A model generated the notes under the pieces. The model saw nothing but the letters and a program-made list of their open reading frames with translations. It had not been told where the DNA came from and made no database searches. Positions 37,486-48,100 of a stretch of DNA of 64,000 bases are shown piece by piece; the first letter of the stretch is position 1; every line of letters starts with the position of its first letter. Made by a program: the position numbers and the translations under genes. Source of the stretch: Flammula alnicola (lineage: Eukaryota; Basidiomycota; Agaricomycetes; Agaricales; Strophariaceae); the NCBI GenBank assembly GCA_015499995.1, contig JADNRV010000050.1, positions 186,001-250,000 of the forward strand, in the 5' to 3' direction.

Positions 37486-38332
37486 TCACAACCCCTGATA
37501 GAAGAACATTCCTATCACCGTGGCAGTGATAAGTTCGAAATTAATGTTCTGCATTGCTATCGTCCTAACCCCAAACGAAGCAGCAGTCGAGGGAGATGGG
37601 GCTGGAGCGGTATCTGTAGGGATGGAGGTGACTGTCGATTGAGGGGCAATCGGTGTAAGTGACACCGATGTTACGGTTGCCTGTGATAAGGTCGACAAAA
37701 ACGAGATCGACAATGGTAGGCCTGGCCGGGTTACAGAGCTGGCCATGTCGAAGCAGGTGCACTTGAAACGGAGGACAGTGGCCGATTTGGATTTTGTCCG
37801 GGAAAGGTAAGTATCGGAAGCGAGAATCCTGCACTTGCGCATACATTGGTGAGCCCTGCAAACCGTGGGGAATATGCAAAGAGCACAATGAAGTCGTTTA
37901 TGAGTCAGACGACCTTGGATAATGATAGGTAATTTGGAGAACTTGCCATCGAGCGCCAGCTGGTCTGGTGAGTAGTCCGTCAAGTTGAATGCCTGCCCGA
38001 CACACTCAAGACAATTGAAATATCCCATTTCAAAGCTAGCCTGACAGCAAGTTGAAATTTGGCACTACATTTAAATACAAGTCAACGAGATTCATCGACA
38101 GTGAAAATAGAGAAAGACTCACTCCTGCAGCAACCACGCTAGTTATCGGATCGCATTGCGTTTCGCATTGGGGTGGCCCAGCAGGATTAGTACCGGTTTG
38201 TCGAGATTCAAGAGATCCCTCTGCTCGAAGGTTGATTCTAGCTATCATGCCAGGAATCACTCCTGCTTCGGTCACGCGAACGGCCATCATTCCAGCCCCC
38301 ACAAGATGAAGAAAAGCGGTGGAGTAAAACAT
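37486..38332 (-). CDS. Small Cys-rich secreted, possibly GPI-anchored protein
   Basis: Start ATG 38332 with a hydrophobic leader (MFYSTAFLHLVGAGMMAVRV). The first exon continues to GPPQCETQCDPITSVVAAG. After a GTGAGT..CAG intron comes ASFEMGYFNCLECVGQAFNL, then TDYSPDQLALD. This Cys spacing and order resemble Agaricomycete secreted proteins with a C-terminal Ser/Thr-rich region. The next junction appears to use a GC donor (GATG|GCAAGT, about 37948) and an acceptor at GTTTGCAG, giving GLTNVCASAGFSLPILTFPG. The Ser/Thr/Pro tail (TVTSVSLTPIAPQSTVTSIP) and a hydrophobic C-terminus (FELITATVIGMFFYQG, stop 37486) are in a frame I could not join cleanly. The gene is either alternatively spliced or carries a break near 37740. 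Confidence 0.55.
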
Positions 38333-39303
38333 TTTCAGGACAAGATCTCAACGTTCAACGTTCAACCCCCTGTTATGGTTCGAGAGCCTCCGACTTGAGA
38401 TACGAGGACGATGGAGGTCACGGTGGGAAGTTAGCACGGCCCGTTCGCTGAGTAGCTCCGCTGCTTCCATTCACCCACAAGGACGAGCCGTTCAAAGTGG
38501 CAGGTTTTGGCCGGTTTAGTATGTTAGGGAGTGAGAAGCTGCCAGTGCTAAACCAAAATTTCTGGTCCCCAGCATTTATGCGTAGATAGGGTTTCCCAAA
38601 ATGTTGGTCCATTTGGCTAGTACATAGGCATTAATCTGAAAAAAATTTCAGCAGCCTGGAAACTTTGTCCGGCTGGCCTCAAATCCGCACGAAAGTGGAC
38701 AGAACTAGGATTTTTGGGCTGTCAAATCCGCAAGAAATGGACACAGATTTGACGAATTCTTCCCGGGTACTACTTGCTGTCTTCGGTAATCTGCGCTCGT
38801 CATGCATCTTCTCGCGGCGACTGTTATCCTTGACTCGCCGTCTGTAGACTCTGTACTACTATATACGCATCTCAATATCATCATCGTTGCCGGTGAAAAA
38901 AGCTCGCTCTAAGTATAAGAAATGAGTTCTCTTATCGTCCTATCCTACGTATTCCTGAAGTGAACTCGGCCTTCAGCAAAATGCCCCAAAAATCACAATT
39001 GGCGATATTGTAACTCTGATACAATATTACCAACCAACGATTTTGCTTCCGTATCGATTACAACCACTAAATCCTCTCGAGTCTCGGCCATATCGGCAAT
39101 ACCTTGTACCAGTTATCGACGGATTGCAAGCAGATTGCAATGGGACCACCGGTTCATTAATATTGTGAGTCCAGGTCTGGGCGGGGAATTTATCGTAGTA
39201 TGTATCTCTAATTTAACCGTTAACGAGTTATAAAATTGCTTTCAGATGCTATGTTACAACGGGATGGGTTGTGCTACATATCCTTTGACCATCAACATAA
39301 ACG
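38333..39303. other. Intergenic with dispersed repeat
   Basis: No gene seen between the secreted-protein start and the stop of the RING-IBR gene. It contains repeat copy B (38675-38760) and an 8-bp palindrome ATATTGTA-n7-TACAATAT near 39005. I looked for a missing RING2 exon of the neighbouring gene here and found none. Confidence 0.45.
38675..38760. repeat. Dispersed repeat, copy B
   Basis: GGCCTCAAATCCGCAC at 38675 and TCAAATCCGCAAGAAATGGA at 38722. Counterpart of copy A at 37043-37135. Confidence 0.6.
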
Positions 39304-42300
39304 CTACACTACTTGACTTCTTTCCGAGCATGCCAGGCCTACATGGGCGAGAGATTTACAATAGGTACATATCTCGGTGACGCAGAGCGAGCATTTTACG
39401 TTAACGCCTTCTTCCCTGACACGGTACACCGCCTGACATTCCAGCGAAGGACAGAAGAACAGCTCGTCTGGCATGGAGCGCACATACGAAAGGAATGTCG
39501 ACCGAAGAACTTCCTTTTCCTCCACAGGAAGATTGTCCCGAATTATGATGTAGGGCACGTGCGCTTGGCACTGCTCCGTCTGACCGTCGGGCAAAGTACG
39601 CTGCTGGATGCATTGGAAAGGTGCACTGCCTGTGTTGAGGACGGCGGCCTGCAAACAAGCGGTACAGTATACGTGTCGGCATGACAGTAGAATGGGGTTA
39701 ACTGCGTCGTGGTGGCAGATTTGGCAGATCCCTGGATTACCTGAGGGCATAGGTCGAATATCCAGGCCAGCCAGCATGGCATCGACCTTCAAAACATCCT
39801 CGGAGGACCCTCGGACGACGAGTTTCGAGCTGATAACGTCGAGCGAGACCTTGTTGGTGCCAATCTTGTCTTGGAGGTTCTTGAAGGCGCCGTTGACGAG
39901 CGGATTTAACTGGGGCCTGGGCAAGTCGATCTCGTGCCGCAGATCGTGGACCTTCGACAGCAGCTTCAAGATCGAATTTTTGGCTTGTTCTTGATCTTGT
40001 TTTGCTCCGAATATTTTGACGTTTTTGGCCCGGTGGTCGCAATGGATGAGTGTGTTTGTGTTACTTTGAAACTGGTTCAGAGCGTTGGCGCTGCTTGACG
40101 TCTCGAAGTATTCATCCCAGACCTCTTTCCCATCTGAAGTCACTACGAGGCCTCGAAGAATAATCCCCAGCTCGGTGTTTAAGTCGGCGAACGCGACGTG
40201 GTCGTCAAATGAGGCGAAGATGCGGACCCAGACGAAATTCTTGTCCCGGTGGTCATTGTACTGGACGGTGCACTTCTTCAGACTCTCGCACTTCTCCTTC
40301 AATCGATCTAGCTCGTTTTGGATGGCGTCAAATTGGGTTCGAAGAATTTGATATCGGGAATAATAAATGAGTTTGATGGTGAGAGGTTGGTCGCCCAAAA
40401 AGTCTTGACTTTGTGAGTCCATTGAACGCAAAGCCTCTGCAGCCGCTGCCTCATTCTTGAACGTCACAAACGCAGTCGAGGTTGCTCCTGTGTCGCTTGG
40501 AAGTAGATCAAAGTCTACCATATCTTCGAATTTCGAAAACGTAGCACGGATTTCATCGGTCGCATCTTTGGAGTAGGTTGGTCGGTTCATCGTGATGAGG
40601 TTATTTTCCGGACAGATTTCCTCGACCTCAGATTTGGTAACGTCAGGGACAAGGTTTTGAAGAGAGATGGCAAATGCGGATTTCTGAGTCTTGGGGGGAG
40701 TGACGAAGGCGGCTTTGACAATTCGGCCCCCTAGGATAACACCGTTCAGACGAATTGCCTCTTGCTTCGCCTTGGTAATAGATGGATAGTGGGTCCAAGC
40801 AGACGCGCTTGGTCTGGGCCACGAGACCTTGAGGTAGACCTTCTGGTTCGGAGACCTCATTACAGGTGCCATTCGGGTCTTCAGAGACGCGGAAATAACC
40901 ATCGACTGGAATTCTCGACCGTGAAGATGTTTGAACGCGTTGTAAGCTTGGTCAGCCTCAGCAAAGTCCACTTGGATGATATCTGAATGAGCCGTCTGGT
41001 CAAGACTGATGGTCTGTCGAATTTCTCCATATGGCCCAGCGAGTTTTTCGATATCCGCGGGCGAGAGATCAGGAGGAAGGTTGGAAAGGACGAGTTTCTT
41101 CGACTCGGTAAGTGTCGTCACTTTCTCAGGAGTTACATCTTTCCCAAACAGGATCTCGCAGTTCATCATGAATCGGTTGACTACGGGGTGGTCAAAAATC
41201 TGGAAAGAACAGGTTATTGACTACCTCTGGATTTCAATTTTAGGAAACTTACGATTGGCTCAACTTCAGGGTCCTGTAATTCTGGTTCCGGTTCCGGTTC
41301 TGGAACAGGTGCTAGCTCCACACCTTCGATGATATCAGGAGACGACTCGGTGGCATCAACATGAAGATTGTCAAGCCCGGTGTTATTAGGCGAGGGCTCA
41401 GGAGAAACCTATCGACATATTAGAATATGAAGTAAGTAAAGGTAAACGATATTGACTTACCTCCTCAGCAGTCTCACCACGACTTGGACTCTCAGGCTCC
41501 GTGTTGATAATATGCTTGTAGCTACAACCCTCTCCGAACCGGCAATAACCTTGACCGAACATTTTGCAAGGCGCGTTGATTTTCTTCGGAGCTGCAGGAA
41601 CGTCGGTGATTTCAGTTGACCAGGGCTTTGACCAAGAATCGTCTTCTTCGTTAGCGTCCTGAATTTGTGGTTCCTGCGATGGTCCAGCTTCGACTGCCTG
41701 ATCCTCAGAGTTGGAGTGGTGCTGTTTCGGCTCTGAGTGCTGGCCCACCTCTGGATCGTGGTGATGCGGACAATCAGCACGCTTTCGGCAAGCACCTTTA
41801 GCGTAGTATGGGCATGGTGATGCAGAGACTACCCAAGGAGCAGAATGTGAAGAGTCATCTGTAGGTGGCCATTCGTCACCGGAGGATTTCGCGTTGCCCC
41901 AAGAGACTGAGGGCTTAGGCTCTGCATCATGGGAATATTGGCAAGCGTCTCCTCGACGGCATCGTCCGTTCTCTGCAAACTGATAGCACACCTTGGGCTT
42001 CCTCGATGTTGTTGTGGAAGTCGTTGGTCCCCAGGAACTTTCATTGGTAGAAATTCCCCAGCTGTTGTCAACCGGAGCTGCCCAGCCGTTATCATCGTCG
42101 GCAGCTTCATCGGCGACCTTTCCAGTTATCGTCTTGGTATTGTCTTCCCAAGATCCGTTCTCTTCTTCTCCGGCAGGATGCGCAGTGGATGAGTCGGGTC
42201 CAGAAGGTCCAGACGAATGGTTGTTGCCGTCAGGCTCATCGCCGTGGCGGTACCTGCACGAATCCCCCCGATTACAGTAACCTCGATCCATAAAAAATTT

Positions 42301-44307
42301 GCATGGAGCACTGTATTTGGATTGGCCACGAGAAGCGTTCTGAGAGGGTGCTGGCCCCCACTCTTGGTCTGAATTCACAGGCGCAGTGTCTGGGGCTTCG
42401 GGCGGCTGCGAGTGTCGATACGGACAGCGATCACCGTTGCGGCACTTGCCAAGTGGGAAGAACGTGCATTCTCGCACGAACGTGGAAGATACGCTCGCGC
42501 TGGGCTGGATAAACGCAGTCTGATCGCCCATTGGTGAATTGGTATATAATTGCTGATTAACGAATGTTGGGATAGAAAATTGTGATGCTTGCTGTTGAGG
42601 TACTGCGTCGGGGTTGCGCTGTAAGGTCCATAAATTGGGCTGTTGGTCATGGAAGAGCATAGTATATTCATCTGGAGTGATCGAGTGGCGGAAACGGCAG
42701 GAATCGCCTTGCATACACTGTCCTTGCGCATGAAGTTTGCAGAATGGTATCTCCGGGTTGGCCAAGGGGTCCGCAAACTGGCTCCAATGAGGCTTGACTT
42801 CTGATACATGCGGGTACAGTGGCGCAAGCGGTGCTAGTGCTAGTGCTAGTGCTGGTGGCGGTGCTAATGCTAATGCTGGTGCTGGTGCTGGTGCTAGTGC
42901 TGGTGTTGGTGCTAGTGCTGGTGTTGGTGCTAGTGCTGGTGTTGGTGCTAGTGCTGGTGCTGGTGCTAGTGCTGGTGTTGGTGCTAGTGCTGGTGCTGCT
43001 GGTGCTGCTGCTGCTGGTGGTGTAGGCTGGGAGATCCGCTGGTGATGGTTCGTTGGAGAAGGCGAGGCGGGCATTAGTTCTGTTTCGTCGGGCCAGCCTC
43101 CTCCGTACCAGCTCCCAGGTCCCTTCAATTTCTGAACACGTGAAGAGCTTGCATCCCAGGAGATCGGTGGGTCGGTTGACCAAGGGCGAGTGATCGTATC
43201 GTCCTCCTGGTCGGGGGCGTCCCACTCTGAATGGTCCTGCCCCAAAGCATTCTTGTCCTCCGGTGAATCCTCATCGTCATCGGCGTCATCGGCGGCTTCA
43301 TCTTCTTCGACGGGCTGGTCATCGGAGCTATAGGCATTTTGCGAGCTGTAGTAGTCGAGCTTGTCCTGGAACTGGTCATCGAAGGGTTCTTCCACCTGAG
43401 CATTCGTGTCGCGTTCGGAAAGCACTCCAATATTTTCATTGTCCGCATCCGGCCCACCAGATGCAGACGTATTGGCAGTCCTATCCAAAGCGACAGAGGT
43501 CGACTGCGGAGGAGGATGGAACGATGAAGCAGGATCGTTCGAGGATTTCGATTGGTCTGAAGTTTTCCTTTCTGTCTGGATATGCTTGTACTTGCATGCA
43601 TCGCCCGACCGACAGTTGCCTTGGATGTAATGCTTGCAGATCTTCTTCGATTCCGACTTAGCCGGGGGAGGTTTCGCGTGGTCTTGGTCTATGTGGAGTG
43701 TGCGTTTCGTCAGCAAGAATAATTTTGGAGGAGAGAGCAACTTACTTTGGACTTGATATCCGCTGCTATTTCCATGCCGTCCAGAACCGGAGGCAGATGG
43801 GGCAGAGTGAGAAAACTCGCAACTGTCGCCTTTTCCACATCCACCTTGGCTGAAGAAAAAGCAAGGCGATTTCTCTGCCTCGTCGAGCTCGGGTGATTCC
43901 CTTTGTTGTTCGACGGGATCAGCACTCCATGAGACACCCCATCCCGGATCGTCTACTAAATTGTCCGCTTTGTCGTGGTTCGACTCCCCTTCCCATTCGC
44001 CTTGGTCTTCCTCGCGATCTTTGGGGGGACTGACAGGCTTACTGGGTGCTGCTTGTTTGCCTTCACTTGCACTGGAATTGCCAGACTTCGGCGAAGAGCC
44101 GCCTTTGCGGTGAGATCGCGCACATTTCTCTCCATAAGCACACTTCCCGAGAAGGAAGTACTTGCAGACACCAGACTTAGACGATGCTGACGGCGATGAC
44201 TTCTGGCCAAAGACCGATTTTCGGTGGCTGAACGTACAGGACTTTCCCCGGTGGCAGGTGTTCTTGAGATAAAAGGTGCAGACTGGCGTGGTATCGCTAG
44301 TAGCCAT
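39304..44307 (-). CDS. Ten-CCCH-finger, RRM-like, RING-IBR protein
   Basis: Four exons (44307-43746, 43688-41461, 41408-41253, 41199-39304) join in frame to 1,613 aa. Ten C3H fingers are visible, the first two at residues 10-30 and 47-67 (CTFYLKNTCHRGKSCTFSH, CKYFLLGKCAYGEKCARSH). Later ones include CKFFMDRGYCNRGDSCRYRH, CPYYAKGACRKRADCPHHH and CKMFGQGYCRFGEGCSYKH. Acidic linkers and an 18-bp-unit Ala/Pro repeat separate them. The second half has RRM-like segments (KKLVLSNLPPDLSPADIEKL, TAFVTFKNEAAAAEALRSM) and a KH-like stretch. It ends with a RING (CQICHHDAVNPILLSCRHVY) and the start of an IBR (FFCPSLECQAVYRV, CSLCVTEICTYCKSLAHVG), stopping SERSQVV, TAG. A full RBR E3 ligase has a RING2 with the catalytic Cys; it is missing here. 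An RNA-binding ubiquitin-pathway protein is the likeliest role. Confidence 0.88.
42830..43021. repeat. Coding minisatellite (Ala-Pro repeat)
   Basis: About five tandem 18-bp units of GGTGCTAGTGCTGGTGTT type, inside a longer GGTGCT/AGTGCT array, encoding on the minus strand (Ala-Pro/Ala-Leu)n such as LAPTPALAPTPALAP in the CCCH protein. The unit length is a multiple of three, so copy-number changes keep the frame. Confidence 0.9.
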
Positions 44308-45176
44308 TATGGTATCAAAGGAAGCTCGAAATCTGGATGGAACCCAGAGAGTTAAAAGAAAGAGAATTATGTCAGGGGACTGCCAGCTAGAGCGCGCAGA
44401 CTGAATGGGGCCGTATTCAGGCTCTGAGCTCGAGGTGGGAGTTCCAACTGAACCTGCATCTGTTTATCTGACCCTTTTATACAAGTTTAAGCTTTTTCCC
44501 CGCTGGCCGATCCTGATTAGTGAGCGGCATGACCTTCGATTTCCCATGAGGTAAGAAACGTGTTGATGGAGAGGACATGAGGGCTAGATAAGGAGGAGTG
44601 CAATGTTTTGCGAATACAAGACCTTTGTTAAAGAGCAGCAAATCCCTCGTGAAGATTTGTGGACTTAGAAAAAAGTTCACTTGGCGCACAAAGCAATATC
44701 CCCATCCTGGTTCCGGATCAATTTGAATTTCAAGAGTCCTGATCGGCACTGCGGCATGCGCATCTTGAACAATGTGAAAGGTGGATATCGGCCTTGATGT
44801 TGGCCTCAAATTCTTGTCAACACTCGACTTTAAAGCTGTCTCGCTTTTACTACACCGCCAATTCGATCGGACCTTAGAATGATGGGTGGGACCGAATAGT
44901 TTTCGGACACTATTGGCAATGTTGTCAGGGTCTTGATGTAAGCTTTTCCGGTATCAATTCACCAATACCTCGTAAGTCCGTCAATGACATCAAGCAACCC
45001 TTATGCGGATGCCATCATGATAGCCCACTATCAGATATCACCAGAACATCCTGCCTGCGTTCTGCTCGTTTAGCGGTACTCCTCGGTCTTTCCAAGTCTT
45101 TCCCCGTGAATTTCTCATCTAAACCTCATATCCTGTGTAATAACCTTCAAAATTAATTAATTCTTTTGTGAAATGG
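44308..45176. other. Intergenic, one weak minus-strand frame
   Basis: A minus-strand open frame (about 44809-44477) has a protein-like end (PHGKSKVMPLTNQDRPAGKK) but no ATG near its beginning. I do not call a gene. Confidence 0.3.
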
Positions 45177-48100
45177 CCACTAATCAACGTGCATAAAATC
45201 TCTCTCAATGGCTACCGTCGGAGCCTCGTCTTCATCGCCATCCAATTGCATTTCTACGTCGTCTTCCATCTCATTTTCTGCCACCACTTCGGCTGTACCT
45301 ATTCCCAAGATCCTTTGGTTCCCGCGTGCTTGAGCTTGAACGTTCTCCTGTTGTTTCTTACGAGCTCGAGTGTCGGCTGTCTTTGCGGCCGTGGCTGCTC
45401 GTTTTGCGGGTCCTGTTATGCGAAGTGAAGCAGCTAGTTCATTGTGCGTTTTGCGCCTATCTGGATACCGTAGTTGGGGTTGAATAAGGCCTCTTGGGAG
45501 GGTCTCGCGGACAAGGTGTGCGTTGTGAAGTGCGTGGAGATTGATGAAATGTCGGGTATCGTCCAAATGTTCAACGATTCCGCGTGTTTTGGTTGTAACT
45601 ATTCGTTCTTGCAGCACTGGTGCATCAACAATTTTGCATTTACCAAAGCGGCAGTCGTGTTGGGCATTGAAGATGAACAGAATATCCTATTTTGAGTTCA
45701 GTGCAGTCTGAGTCTCCGACCATGACACAATCTTGTCTCTTACTGTTGGAGCAAGAAGAATGGATCTCCCTGTTGCGAGAAGTACAGGCATGTTTAGTCG
45801 TACATCTTTCTGTCCTTGAACTTCGAATAATTCTAATATGATGACCACGGCAGGATTTTGCGAGACCTTCGTTGGCGTGAATGGTGAAAGGATACACGCG
45901 ATGCGTCCCACGGTGACGGCTCCAGGCTAAACCATCTGAAAGTATCAGCTTCCCGTCTTCAAACAATGAAGTAAATTCGTACGGTTTCAGAGTTCGCAAA
46001 CACCCAAGATCCATCCCGACAGATATCGTGAGACCTTGAAACAATATATTTACATCTTACCCATGTTGCGCATGACCTTCCGCGTTCATCTCGCTCCTGC
46101 AGCCAGTATTTTCCGAGGCTTTCTTTCCATGTTGAGGGACATTGTTTCTTTTTAGACTGTAGTTTCGCGGTTCCTGGAATTTTATATAAGCCTTCAGATC
46201 GTTCTTATCCCTCTGATTTACTCGGACAAGCTCACCGGGAATAACACTGGAAGAATCTGCCCATCCCAGCCTTCTCTGCAGTTCTGGAGTATGCGTCAAA
46301 TAGCTTCGCACCATCAAGCCAGCTCTAACCCAGTCTTCGCTTTCGGAATCCTTCCACCAGCCGCCACTGACTTGATGCTTAAATCGCTCCATGTCACTGA
46401 TTGTTGCTGCAATATCATGTGAAGGGGCGAGGTGATTTGAAAGAATACTGCAGAGCCGGAAGATCGCATTCCAGCATTCGAAAACTTCGGTCGAAAATAA
46501 GACCGCAGGTCCTAATCTTCGGATATCGTTCACAAGATGTGAAAGGACATGTAACTTGAATTTCAGTAGGATGCGGCTGGGATCATAAATGGCCCAAAGA
46601 TCGAGAAGGTTCGCGATAAGAATTTCGAGATCGGACTGGATTAATATTAATCTAAGGAGTTCTTCAAACTTGAAATTGTGAAGGGATACTCACTAGATAT
46701 TGTGACATATTCTTGATCTCCGGAAACCATAACATCGCTCCAAGCTCTCCTGACGCTTTCCAGATTTCAAATATGTCTGGTGGACATAGTGTATCATTCA
46801 AATGGAACACTGCCAGCTGTTGTAACGCTTTGAAATGTTTTCCAATCAGCGATTTCTTGTACTGTACGCAATAATGCGCACGAAGGGAGTTAATTGCTAA
46901 GCCATCGAGAGACGAACTCTGAAGGCATATTGCAAATAATTCTTCCTTTTTCTTGTCCCATTTTTTGCTGGTATCGTACCAGATGTATTTATCCTCACCG
47001 AGGAGATATGTGTGGAGAATTTCACAAGGGCTATCTTTGTGCGGATCAAGCCCTATAAGCGAAATTCATGAGACGAAACATCAATCATAATGTTGTGATT
47101 CTTTACTGACCGCGAACACGAAGCAAGACATTAAAATGATCCCAGGACGAAGCTTGTTCCTTTCATCTAAGCAAAAAATGAGCGAGAATCTTGCAGTCCG
47201 ATAATAGATCGAGGCCTACCAGAGTCTTCTGGGAGCTTTTCATAACGCTCGGAGGCTGCATGATGACCCAGGATTTAAGTTCTTGTTGAATTTCAAGCTT
47301 GATCGCCTCTTTAACAGCCTCGGGTCCTCGCCTTTAATCTCCGGTCATTTAATCGGGGATCACGGGTTTCAGCATTACTGATACGAATTTTCTGTCTCTC
47401 TCGTGCCATATTAACAAGCTTTCGTTCCAATGAATTGCAATTTTATCCTTGATACCTGTCGCTGTAAAAAGAGCGTCGACATCAGCCTGGACTCCAAGGC
47501 ATGCGGTCTCAATTTGCTCCATTATCGCAGCTATTGTTTTCTCCGGTGTTCGTGGGGTGCCAGGCTTTAAATTCAGGTCAGCGTGGTTTGTGCACTGGAT
47601 ATCAACACCGACCTCGAACATGGCATGGTATCCTTCATCTGTTTCCTTATGTTCTTTGGAACCACCAGTTTTATCGTATCGGCAATTGAGACTGCAGGCT
47701 AATCCACCGCAGGAGCAGACTCTGCTTGCTGAGGATTATCGGCAGGCAAGCATGTGGAAAAATTTGAAATAAAATTTCTTCCTCCAGTTTACAATCGTAC
47801 GCTTCTTTCCACTTGCCGCTGATAAAAGAGGAAAAGTACTTCAGATCTCAATGCTCAGTATAAGATATGAGAAACTTACATATCTTGCGATAACGCCTCA
47901 AATTGTTCCAGGGAAGATGCATGAGTCGACGTGGAACAGAACCGCACAAAGTATTCTTGCGAGAGTTTCTGATGCGGTAAAGAGGAGTTTGACATGTACA
48001 AATTAACGTGTGGGTTATATTGCTTAGACCGATTTCCAGACACATCATCACACCAAGGCATGATACGGAGTACAAAAGCAGGCCGATTTTTCGCTATTTC

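Noticed and set aside
37200..39010. Possible LTR retrotransposon between the paired CAAATCCGCA repeats
   Set aside because: No reverse transcriptase, integrase, primer-binding site or TG..CA ends; the interval holds a secreted-protein gene.
42668..43225. Thr/Ser-repeat protein on the minus strand
   Set aside because: Out-of-frame shadow of the Ala-Pro minisatellite in the CCCH gene.
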